Below, piece by piece: positions 1-5,660 of a stretch of DNA of 8,021 nt (the stretch's first letter is position 1; each line of letters begins with the position of its first letter). The translations under genes were made by a program, and so were the position numbers. Source of the stretch: Candidatus Pacearchaeota archaeon (GTDB taxonomy: Archaea; Nanobdellota; Nanobdellia; Pacearchaeales; GW2011-AR1); NCBI GenBank assembly GCA_026395775.1, contig JAPLYA010000068.1, positions 1-8,021 of the forward strand, written 5' to 3'. The notes under the pieces were generated by a model. That model saw nothing but the letters and a program-made list of their open reading frames with translations, was not told the DNA's origin and did not search any database.

Positions 1-1
1 C

Positions 2-1327
2 GTTAAGGGAACAATGATAATCAAACCCTATGGATATGCAATCTGGCAGAAGATTCAGGATTATTTTAATTCTGTTATTTCTAAGATTGGAGTGAAAAAT
101 GCTTATTTCCCAATGTTTATTCCAGAATCATTTTTTAAAAAAGAAGCAGAACATGCTTCTGGATTCCAGGCTGAAGTAGCTTGGGTTCAAGGTGATGAAA
201 AAAGCGAAAGATTTGCAATTCGTCCAACATCAGAAACAATAATATATGATTCATTTTCAAGATGGATTAGAAGCTGGAGAGATTTGCCATTCAGAATAAA
301 TCAGTGGTGCAATGTTGTAAGATGGGAAGTTTCCCAATGTAAGCTATTTTTAAGAAGCAGAGAGTTCCTCTGGCAGGAAGGACATTGTGTATATGAAACA
401 GAAAAAGAATGTGATAAAGAAGTTTTAATGATTCTTGAGGAGTATGAAAAATTATGCAAGAGCTTGCTGGCTATTCCATCAATAAAGGGTAGAAAGTCGG
501 ATAAAGAGAAATTTGCAGGAGCTTATTACACTACAACAATTGAAACATTTACTCAAGAAGGAAAAGCCCTGCAACTAGGAACAAGCCATAACCTTGGACA
601 GGGATTTGCAAAGTCATTTAATATAAGTTTTTTAGATAAAGATAAAAAACCAACATTGCCTTGGCAAAGCTCATGGGGGTTTTCAACAAGATTAATAGGT
701 GCTTTGGTTATGACTCATGCAGACAACAAAGGACTGGTATTACCTCCAAAAATAGCCCCTACTCAAATTATTATTGTTCCAATATTCAATGAGAAGAACA
801 AATCGAAAGTATTAAAGGAAGCTGAAAAAATCAAGTCTAGTTTGAGTTATTATTCAATAGAAATAGATTCAAGAGAAGATTATTCTCCTGGATGGAAGTT
901 TAATGAATCTGAATTAAAAGGTATTCCTTTGAGAATTGAAATTGGAGAAAGGGATTTGGAAAAAGATTCTGTTACATTAGCAAGAAGAGATACTTGTGAG
1001 AAAGAACAAGTTAAAATTTCTCAGCTTGCTAAGAAAATTCCCTTGCTTTTAGACGATATTCAGGACAAGCTCTATGATAAAGCTAAAAAGTTCTTGAATT
1101 CTAGCATAGAAGAAGTCAAGAATTTTCAAGAATTCCGGGAAGCTGTTAAGAATAAAAAGCTAGTTCTTGCAAATTTTTGCGGAGAGAAACAATGCGAAGA
1201 TTGGATAAAAGACAAGTCTGGAGGGGCTGGCTCGAGATGTATTCCATTCAAGCAGGAAGCAAAAGGGAAGTGCATATATTGCAACAAGCCAGCTAAATTC
1301 AAAGCTTATTTTGCAAAAAGCTATTGA
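2..1327 (+). CDS. proS: Prolyl-tRNA synthetase, archaeal/eukaryotic type (5'-truncated)
   Basis: Class II aminoacyl-tRNA synthetase that charges tRNA-Pro in the cytoplasm. The frame is open to the window edge and the residues before the first in-window ATG (VKGT then MIIKPYGYAIW) match the conserved family start of this stretch, so the true N-terminus lies upstream and the ATG at 14 is internal. Counting from that Met: RPTSE at 70-74, motif 2 NVVRWE at 100-105, WQEGH at 120-124, the TSHNLGQGFAKSF block near 190-202, and motif 3 WGFSTRLIGALVMTH at 221-235. An anticodon-binding domain follows. The C-terminal domain has Cys389, Cys394, Cys420 and Cys423 (Cx4C...Cx2C, zinc-site spacing) and ends in ...AKSY; the terminal Tyr is typical of this ProRS subtype. 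Motif 2's loop reads CKLF where I expect T(K/R)PF. The stop overlaps a possible TTG start of the next gene. Confidence 0.97.
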   Translation, partial: VKGTMIIKPYGYAIWQKIQDYFNSVISKIGVKNAYFPMFIPESFFKKEAEHASGFQAEVAWVQGDEKSERFAIRPTSETIIYDSFSRWIRSWRDLPFRINQWCNVVRWEVSQCKLFLRSREFLWQEGHCVYETEKECDKEVLMILEEYEKLCKSLLAIPSIKGRKSDKEKFAGAYYTTTIETFTQEGKALQLGTSHNLGQGFAKSFNISFLDKDKKPTLPWQSSWGFSTRLIGALVMTHADNKGLVLPPKIAPTQIIIVPIFNEKNKSKVLKEAEKIKSSLSYYSIEIDSREDYSPGWKFNESELKGIPLRIEIGERDLEKDSVTLARRDTCEKEQVKISQLAKKIPLLLDDIQDKLYDKAKKFLNSSIEEVKNFQEFREAVKNKKLVLANFCGEKQCEDWIKDKSGGAGSRCIPFKQEAKGKCIYCNKPAKFKAYFAKSY

Positions 1328-1329
1328 AA

Positions 1330-1791
1330 ATGCAGGAAAAATATCTCGTTTGGATTGCTTCTGGATATAAACTTGCTATAAACACGCTAAGAGTTATCTT
1401 TGGTTTGATGATATTCTCTTTTTCTTGCAATTCTCAGAGGGTTTTAGAAAGGCTAACCTCTCGAGAACTTGCTGAAGATCCAAATGGATTTTTTGCTAAT
1501 TATTTTATTGGGCATATTAATACTCCTCTATTATTTTTGACTTGCTCGCTTGCGTCTATTCTTGTGGTATTCTCAACTCTTGAGATAATATTTTTAATTG
1601 CTGTATTTAGAAGAAAATATTGGGGAGCTTTGGGATTTTTTATTGTTTCGCTAATTTGGCTGCCTGTTGAAATCTTGTTTATCTCTAAATTCTTGTTGAT
1701 GCCTAGACTGATAAACCTGCTAATTAACCTGATTATACTTGGAATATTCTTAAAAGTAATTCTTGATAGAAAGAAATATTTTAAAAGATAA
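1330..1791 (+). CDS. DUF2127-like integral membrane protein, about 4 TM helices
   Basis: Small membrane protein of unknown function. Hydrophobic segments lie roughly at residues 15-33, 65-93, 97-118 and 126-145, with a basic tail (DRKKYFKR). Between the first two is a polar stretch reading ELAEDPNGFFANYF; an ELxEDPxDFxA-like segment in this position is what I recall from DUF2127 proteins, and the overall length and helix layout also fit. I chose the ATG at 1330. A TTG at 1324 in the same frame would overlap the proS stop by 4 nt (TTGA), giving translational coupling and two more residues. No Shine-Dalgarno is visible, so it is probably co-transcribed with proS. The DUF2127 assignment is from memory of the motif and moderately certain; no function is inferred. 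Confidence 0.8.
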   Translation: MQEKYLVWIASGYKLAINTLRVIFGLMIFSFSCNSQRVLERLTSRELAEDPNGFFANYFIGHINTPLLFLTCSLASILVVFSTLEIIFLIAVFRRKYWGALGFFIVSLIWLPVEILFISKFLLMPRLINLLINLIILGIFLKVILDRKKYFKR

Positions 1792-1815
1792 TTTCTGAAG
1801 TGAAGACTAACTCGG

Positions 1816-1906
1816 TTTTGTAAACTTGACTTGAGAGCAAGCAATGGTGTTAATTGAGTTTGAACAATTTTTCCTGCGGCGAATAAAGTTTTATTTTTAC
1901 CAACAA
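1816..1906 (+). repeat. Dispersed repeat, copy A
   Basis: First of three related copies in the window (others at 6705-6804 and 6826-6923). The conserved left block runs 1816-1856 and contains CTTGACTTGAGAGCAAG followed by CAATGGTGTTAATTG. A shorter right block TTTTTACCAACAA lies at about 1894-1906. The centre is variable, but copies A and C share TTCCTGC followed by GAATA. It sits in the 229-bp gap between the DUF2127 gene and deoxyhypusine synthase. No convincing reading frame covers all copies. Confidence 0.6.
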
Positions 1907-1994
1907 CAGATTTAAAAACTGCATTCTTCTCTCTTTATCATGAATATACTTGCGATATTAGAATGTCTGGCAATTCCAATTTGTTAGTTCTAAC

Positions 1995-2009
1995 TTAATT
2001 AAATATATC
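1995..2009 (+). promoter_or_regulatory. Possible TATA box for deoxyhypusine synthase
   Basis: The AT-rich stretch TTAATTAAATATATC lies just before the start codon. An archaeal TATA box normally centres about 26 nt before the transcript start; this one is close enough to the ATG that the transcript would be leaderless or the box is slightly further upstream. Tentative. Confidence 0.35.
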
Positions 2010-2020
2010 TTTTAATTTCT

Positions 2021-2992
2021 ATGCCTAAACTCAATAACTCTAACAAAACCGATGTTGCAAGGAAGAATATACTCAGAGAAAGCTCTGAGGCTTGTGGCTT
2101 AACAATAAAAGGCTATGACTTTAATAAAGGTGTAGATTTCTCCAAGCTCATTGATTCTTTCTCTTCAACAGGATTTCAGGCTTCAAATTTATCTCAAGCT
2201 ATCGAGTTGATTAAAAAAATGAGAAAAGAAAAAGCTTTTATCTATCTAGGCTATACTTCAAATCTCGTTACCTCTGGATTGCGAGATATTTTCAGATATT
2301 TAGCTGAACATAAGCTAGTTGATGTTATTGTAACTACTGCTGGTGGGATTGAGGAAGATTTTATTAAATGCCTTGGGGATTTTAAACTTGGAGAATTCTC
2401 AGCTTCTGGACTCAAGTTAAGACAAAAAGGAATTAATAGGACGGGAAATATTTTTGTGCCTAACTCGAGGTATTGTAGATTTGAAGAATGGATTATGCCT
2501 ATTCTTGATAAGCATAAGGATGAGATTTTAACCCCAAGTAAGCTGATAAATATAATGGGGAAAGAAATTGGCAATAGAGAATCGATATATTACTGGTGCT
2601 GGAAAAATAATATCCCTGTTTACTGCCCGGCAATTACAGATGGGAGTTTGGGGGATATGATTTATTTTTTTAAAATGAAGAATCCTGGATTTAATATAGA
2701 TGTAACTGATGATATTGTTGAAATCAATAACTCCACAATAGGCAAGAAGAAGACAGGAGTTATTATTCTTGGGGGTGGAATAATGAAACATCATATTTGT
2801 AATGCAAATATGTTCAGAAATGGGCCTGATTATGCTGTTTATATTAATAGCCAGCAGGAGTTTGACGGAAGCGATACTGGAGCTAGACCAGATGAAGCAA
2901 TTTCCTGGGGGAAATTGCGAGGAGAAAGTGTGAAAGTTTATGGAGATGCTACTATTTTGTTCCCTCTTGCTGTTGCAAAAGCTTTTTTCTAG
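2021..2992 (+). CDS. dys: Deoxyhypusine synthase, eukaryote-like subtype
   Basis: Uses NAD and spermidine to transfer an aminobutyl group to one lysine of initiation factor aIF5A, the first step of hypusine formation, in the cytoplasm. Diagnostic blocks: KGYDFNKGVDF (about residues 30-40), STGFQASNLSQAI, GYTSNLVTSGLRDI, VTTAGGIEEDFIKCL, NRTGNIFVPNSRYC, CPAITDGSLGDMIYFF, and GGGIMKHHICNANMFRNGPDYAVY, in which Lys256 aligns with the lysine that carries the covalent enzyme intermediate. EFDGSDTGARPDEAISWGK follows. The 323-aa length is full for the family. The sequence resembles the human enzyme more than the archaeal type I remember (which has CGTLDHDIAR-like blocks); Thermococcales enzymes are intermediate. 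The chosen start keeps the N-terminal segment preceding GYDFN that is also present in eukaryotes. PdaD, which can supply the polyamine precursor, lies directly downstream. Confidence 0.95.
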   Translation: MPKLNNSNKTDVARKNILRESSEACGLTIKGYDFNKGVDFSKLIDSFSSTGFQASNLSQAIELIKKMRKEKAFIYLGYTSNLVTSGLRDIFRYLAEHKLVDVIVTTAGGIEEDFIKCLGDFKLGEFSASGLKLRQKGINRTGNIFVPNSRYCRFEEWIMPILDKHKDEILTPSKLINIMGKEIGNRESIYYWCWKNNIPVYCPAITDGSLGDMIYFFKMKNPGFNIDVTDDIVEINNSTIGKKKTGVIILGGGIMKHHICNANMFRNGPDYAVYINSQQEFDGSDTGARPDEAISWGKLRGESVKVYGDATILFPLAVAKAFF

Positions 2993-2993
2993 A

Positions 2994-3009
2994 ATTTTTT
3001 ATTTTTATT
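2994..3009 (+). terminator. U-rich terminator after deoxyhypusine synthase
   Basis: Two T-runs (T6 at 2995-3000 and T5 at 3002-3006) follow the stop codon directly. Archaeal RNA polymerase terminates at such tracts without needing a hairpin. Confidence 0.5.
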
Positions 3010-3020
3010 CAATGACACAT

Positions 3021-3033
3021 AAAGTTTAAATAC
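3021..3033 (+). promoter_or_regulatory. BRE/TATA promoter of pdaD
   Basis: AAAGTTTAAATAC is a good archaeal BRE-TATA match. With the usual 25-26 nt spacing, transcription would start near 3053, leaving a leader of about 14 nt with no Shine-Dalgarno. PdaD therefore probably has its own promoter rather than depending on the upstream gene. Confidence 0.6.
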
Positions 3034-3066
3034 GCTGTTTCAATAAAAAATTTATAAAAAACAGAA

Positions 3067-3612
3067 ATGGTCCCAGGAAAAATATTCTTAACAAAGGGAG
3101 TCGGAGTTCATAAAGATAAACTTGCTAGTTTTGAACTTGCCTTGAGAAATGCAGGAATTGAAAAATGCAATTTAGTTTATGTTTCTTCTATATTTCCACC
3201 AAATTGCAAAATGATTACAAAAGAAGAAGGATTGAAGCTGCTTAAGCCAGGGCAGATAACATTTTGTGTCATGGCTAGAATGGAGACAAACGAGCCAAAC
3301 AGACTTATTTCAAGTGCAATAGGTATTGCCCTGCCAAAAGACAATGCCAACTATGGCTATTTGTCAGAACATCATGCATATGGAGAGAAGGCAGATAAGG
3401 CCGGAGAGTATGCTGAAGATTTAGCTGCAACAATGCTTGCGACAACACTAGGAGTTGAGTTTAATCCTGACATAGCTTGGGATGAACGTGAGCAAATCTA
3501 CAAGGCAAGCGGGCAGATAATTAAAACCCATAACATCTGCCAATCAGCGGAAGGAAATAAAGATGGAATGTGGACAACAACAATTGCTACTGCTGTTTTA
3601 ATCAAAGATTAG
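3067..3612 (+). CDS. pdaD: Pyruvoyl-dependent arginine decarboxylase
   Basis: Decarboxylates arginine to agmatine, the first step of archaeal polyamine synthesis; agmatine is also the substrate for agmatidine in the AUA-reading tRNA-Ile. The proenzyme cleaves itself at a Ser-Ser bond, turning the second Ser into the pyruvoyl cofactor. Here the site is Ser40-Ser41 in YVSSIFPPNC. Asn35, six residues before Ser41, and Glu101 in YLSEHHAYGE match residues I recall as catalytic in the Methanocaldococcus enzyme (Asn47 and Glu109). The 181 residues are slightly longer than usual, and the full fold from KIFLTKGVGVHKD to a WTTTIATAVLIKD end is present. The start at 3067 follows a TATA box at suitable distance. 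PdaD-family members with altered substrates exist, so arginine specificity is likely rather than proven. Confidence 0.93.
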   Translation: MVPGKIFLTKGVGVHKDKLASFELALRNAGIEKCNLVYVSSIFPPNCKMITKEEGLKLLKPGQITFCVMARMETNEPNRLISSAIGIALPKDNANYGYLSEHHAYGEKADKAGEYAEDLAATMLATTLGVEFNPDIAWDEREQIYKASGQIIKTHNICQSAEGNKDGMWTTTIATAVLIKD

Positions 3613-3626
3613 TTTTTGATTTTTAT
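3613..3626 (+). terminator. U-rich terminator after pdaD
   Basis: Two T5 runs (3613-3617 and 3620-3624) immediately follow the pdaD stop codon. The rest of the 166-nt gap to the next gene is AT-rich, with two copies of CGGGAGATG (3706-3714 and 3733-3741) and a weak TATA-like stretch near 3676-3684. Confidence 0.45.
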
Positions 3627-3674
3627 TGTTGGCAAATTATCAATTTTTTGGCATAAAAACCACTTTTTAGCTTT

Positions 3675-3684
3675 TGATATAAAT
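3675..3684 (+). promoter_or_regulatory. Possible TATA box for the small accessory gene pair
   Basis: TGATATAAAT is the best TATA-like sequence in the gap before the gene at 3779. It would put the transcript start near 3705, giving a leader of about 75 nt. That leader would contain CGGGAGATG twice and a 9-codon ORF (3748-3777). Weak support. Confidence 0.3.
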
Positions 3685-3778
3685 TCCAAGGGTGTGTCAA
3701 GTCTTCGGGAGATGAATAAGGATGTTAAGAGGCGGGAGATGTAAATTATGGATATATTGATGGAAAATATATGTTAAA

Positions 3779-4084
3779 ATGGAAGTTAAAGAATTCGTTA
3801 AAACTATCTTAAAAGATGTCACGGAGGCAGCATCAAAATCAAATAATGAAAAACAGTCATTTTATTTGCCAGAAGAGGCATCAGACGGTATTGACTTTGA
3901 TTTAGCAGTAGTCTCAAAACAAGAAGGCACTAGAAAGTTTGGAGTAGAAGTGTTTGGTATTGGGGAAAGACAGAAGGAAGCATTTCTAATGAAGTTGTTA
4001 ATCGTATTAAATTTAGAGTTAGGACTTGGAAAAAAAATAAATGACTCTTTTAATAATGGGGGACATATGTTAAAATGGAATTAA
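3779..4084 (+). CDS. Small bacterial-type protein of unknown function, apparently frameshifted near its C-terminus
   Basis: Read as is, this gives 101 residues. The first 69 or so have a shape I recall from small uncharacterised bacterial proteins: MEVKEFVKTILKDV at the start, then a GIDFDLAVVSKQEGTRKFGVEVFGIG strand-rich core. Those proteins typically end in a block like NxxxxRIKFxV. The annotated frame instead ends in a dissimilar tail (LMKLLIVLNLELGLG...), while the neighbouring frame from 3988 reads NEVVNRIKFRVRTWKKNK and stops at 4044. A single missing base in or near the TTT at 3983-3985 would restore it, giving a product of about 88 residues. This may be a true inactivating mutation, an assembly error in a homopolymer, or less likely programmed frameshifting. 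The gene probably came from bacteria (inference). Its function is unknown. The zinc-ribbon gene follows. Confidence 0.6.
   Translation: MEVKEFVKTILKDVTEAASKSNNEKQSFYLPEEASDGIDFDLAVVSKQEGTRKFGVEVFGIGERQKEAFLMKLLIVLNLELGLGKKINDSFNNGGHMLKWN
3986..4044 (+). other. Out-of-frame conserved C-terminus of the frameshifted small gene
   Basis: In the frame shifted relative to the ATG at 3779, codons 3988-4041 encode NEVVNRIKFRVRTWKKNK, followed by TGA at 4042-4044. This matches the expected end of the family far better than the in-frame tail. The continued reading to 4084 in the original frame is then a chance extension overlapping the next gene. Confidence 0.6.
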
Positions 4085-4206
4085 ATTGCAGTCAATGTGG
4101 AGCGAGACTATCTATTGAAGAAGTAGAGAAAGCTAAAGATACTTGCCCAATTTGTAAAAAAGAGACAAGTTGGATTACTGACCCTGAGGGGTTTATATCA
4201 GATTGA
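4075..4206 (+). CDS. 43-residue zinc-ribbon protein
   Basis: A short ORF encoding a protein with Cys5-x2-Cys8 (CSQC) and Cys24-x2-Cys27 (CPIC), the four-cysteine pattern of a zinc ribbon, with an acidic helical linker between the knuckles and a short tail ending EGFISD. It overlaps the unshifted end of the preceding frame by 10 nt but lies 30 nt after the frameshift-corrected stop, which fits a normal two-gene operon. GGGGG at 4058-4062 may act as a weak ribosome-binding site. Its start context (TATGTTAAAATGGAA) is repeated at the start of the preceding gene. The role is unknown; nucleic-acid or protein binding would be usual for such a fold. Confidence 0.65.
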   Translation: MELNCSQCGARLSIEEVEKAKDTCPICKKETSWITDPEGFISD

Positions 4207-4207
4207 C

Positions 4208-4213
4208 TTTTTT
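4208..4213 (+). terminator. U-tract after the zinc-ribbon gene
   Basis: T6 begins one base after the stop codon, in line with the U-rich ends seen after other genes here. It separates this gene pair from the ATPase promoter region. Confidence 0.4.
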
Positions 4214-4259
4214 AACAGATGCTACTTATTTAACAAAGCCTGCTCGAGGAATGGAAAGG

Positions 4260-4323
4260 TTTATAAAGTATGGTTATATAAAGTAACATATAATAGAAAG
4301 TATGGTATTAGAAAAAACCATAC
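4260..4323 (+). promoter_or_regulatory. Promoter of the AAA ATPase gene with repeated operator-like elements
   Basis: TATA candidates are TTATATAAA (4274-4282) and CATATAATA (4288-4296), which would start transcription near 4304 or 4318, ahead of the ATG at 4334. Around them are three related 8-mers: ATAAAGTA at 4263 and 4278, and AGAAAGTA at 4295. Two 10-nt identical copies of AAAGTATGGT lie at 4265-4274 and 4298-4307. GTATGGT (4301-4307) also pairs with ACCATAC (4317-4323). Repeats bracketing the TATA box suggest a repressor-binding region, but no regulator is identified. Confidence 0.55.
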
Positions 4324-4333
4324 AATTTAAAAC

Positions 4334-5569
4334 ATGGGAGAGAAAATAATTATTAAGGATATGGAAGAAACCAATATTTGGTGGACTAAAGATCTTCCTA
4401 CTTCAGATTATAAAGATAGGGATATTTATCAAGAAATTAAAAAATTTATGAAAACGAGACAAATAGTAGCTATCACTGGTTTGAGGCGAGTTGGAAAAAC
4501 TACAATGATGCTTAAATTTATTAAAGAATATCTAACTACTGGTTTTTCCAAACAAAATATATTTTATTTTTCTTTTGATGATTATTCTTCAGTAAGAATA
4601 AGTGATATAATAGATGTTTACAAAAAATTAGTTAATAAAGATTTAAGGTCTGAAGAATATCTTTTTGTTTTTGATGAAATTCAAAAGATTAAAAATTGGG
4701 AAGAACAATTAAAAAGAATTTATGATCTTTATCCCAAGATTAAATTTCTGATATCAGGGTCAGAATCTCTTTTTATTAGAAGGAAATCGAGGGAAAGTTT
4801 GGCTGGAAGAATATTCGAATTTAAACTCAATCCCCTTAACTTTAAAGAGTACCTAGATTTTAAAGATAAAAAATTTGATAATCTTATGCTATATAAAGAT
4901 GAAATTTTAAAAGAATTTAACAATTTTTTAATGTGCAATGGTTTTCCTGAACTAATAGATAAAGAACCAGAAATTATAAAAAAATATATCCGAGAAGGAG
5001 TAATAGATAAAATTCTTTATCATGATATGAGTGAGGTTTTCGAAGTTAAGAACTTAATTATTATCAGAAAGATATTTGATATTATCTATAATGATCCTGG
5101 TCAAATTATAGAATTGCAACGATTTGCTGGTGAAGTAGGAATAACCAGGCATTTGTTGTCTGAATATCTTGAATACCTCGAAGAATCCTTTTTAATAAAA
5201 AAACTTTATAATTATTCTAGAAATGCAAGAAAAACACAAAGGAGATTGAAAAAGTATTACTCAACATTATTAAATCCCTTATTAATAAAGGATGATTTTG
5301 CGAAGGTATTTGAACAGGCGATAGTAATTCATTCAAATGCTGACTTCTTCTGGAGAGATGCATACAAAAACGAAGTAGATATTATAAAAACAGAACCCTT
5401 AACTGCGATTGAAGTAAAATCTGGGGAGATAAAAGAAGGAAATTTAATCTCTTTAAAAAAGTTTATTGAAAAATTCAAGCCAAAAAAGGCAATAGTTCTA
5501 TCTTACGAAACTGAAAGGGAAATAGAATCAATAAAAGTAATTCCTGCTTGGAAGTGGTTGTTGAGTTAG
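4334..5569 (+). CDS. AAA ATPase with DUF4143 / PD-(D/E)XK-like C-terminus
   Basis: Member of the AAA_14-DUF4143 group, common in archaea and often accessory; its biological role is unsettled. N-terminal ATPase: Walker A GLRRVGKTT (49-57), Walker B FVFDEIQ (111-117), LISGSES with a polar sensor (139-145), then the family hallmark SRESLAGRIFEFKLNPL (152-167). A middle helical and winged-helix-like region (about 220-300) leads to a nuclease-like end: FFWRD (338-342), Asp349 in NEVDII, and Glu360-Val-Lys362 in AIEVKSG. This retains the D...ExK pattern of PD-(D/E)XK folds. At 411 residues it is full length and intact. It stands alone behind its own promoter, is notably AT-rich, and lies between the frameshifted small gene and the structured non-coding block, consistent with acquisition by transfer (inference). 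Confidence 0.9.
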   Translation: MGEKIIIKDMEETNIWWTKDLPTSDYKDRDIYQEIKKFMKTRQIVAITGLRRVGKTTMMLKFIKEYLTTGFSKQNIFYFSFDDYSSVRISDIIDVYKKLVNKDLRSEEYLFVFDEIQKIKNWEEQLKRIYDLYPKIKFLISGSESLFIRRKSRESLAGRIFEFKLNPLNFKEYLDFKDKKFDNLMLYKDEILKEFNNFLMCNGFPELIDKEPEIIKKYIREGVIDKILYHDMSEVFEVKNLIIIRKIFDIIYNDPGQIIELQRFAGEVGITRHLLSEYLEYLEESFLIKKLYNYSRNARKTQRRLKKYYSTLLNPLLIKDDFAKVFEQAIVIHSNADFFWRDAYKNEVDIIKTEPLTAIEVKSGEIKEGNLISLKKFIEKFKPKKAIVLSYETEREIESIKVIPAWKWLLS

Positions 5570-5575
5570 TTTTTT
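5570..5575 (+). terminator. U-tract after the AAA ATPase gene
   Basis: T6 directly after the TAG stop, the same arrangement as after the other forward genes. Confidence 0.45.
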
Positions 5576-5620
5576 AACGAACTACTGATTTACATGAGCT
5601 TTTAGCCCAATTGTTTAATA

Positions 5621-5660
5621 TGGGCAATACCAGGATTGAACTGGTGAATCCTAGGTGTAA
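5621..5660 (-). other. tRNA 3'-end-like sequence (T arm plus acceptor strand), no matching 5' half
   Basis: On the minus strand ACCAG-TTCAATC-CTGGT forms a 5-bp stem with a 7-nt loop that fits the tRNA T arm (G53, T54, T55, C56, A58, C61). It is followed by ATTGCCC and A, as an acceptor 3' strand plus discriminator base. No GGGCAAT-like 5' acceptor strand or D arm lies in the right order nearby. It may be a leftover tRNA 3' fragment of the kind made by integration into tRNA genes, part of the structured RNA read from the other strand, or coincidence. Confidence 0.35.

Noticed and set aside
1500..1844. Minus-strand ORF of 114 codons over the DUF2127 gene
   Set aside because: It is antisense to a gene with clear membrane-protein character and operon position, and its own product has no recognisable motif.
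2251..2794. Two minus-strand ORFs inside deoxyhypusine synthase
   Set aside because: They are shadows of a well-conserved gene on the other strand.
3706..3741. CGGGAGATG repeated twice at 27-bp spacing, as a possible operator or CRISPR-like repeat
   Set aside because: Only two 9-nt copies; too short and too few to distinguish from chance.
3748..3777. Nine-codon ORF (MDILMENIC) just before the frameshifted gene, preceded by GGGAGAT
   Set aside because: Could be a leader peptide, but an ORF this short is expected by chance and nothing in its codons suggests attenuation.
4729..4938. Minus-strand ORF inside the AAA ATPase
   Set aside because: Antisense shadow in AT-rich coding sequence, no motif.
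5585..5660. Permuted or split tRNA, using GGGCTAA (minus strand, after the T arm) as the 5' acceptor strand
   Set aside because: The acceptor would have two mismatches, no D stem forms, and no anticodon stem matches the sequence before the T arm.
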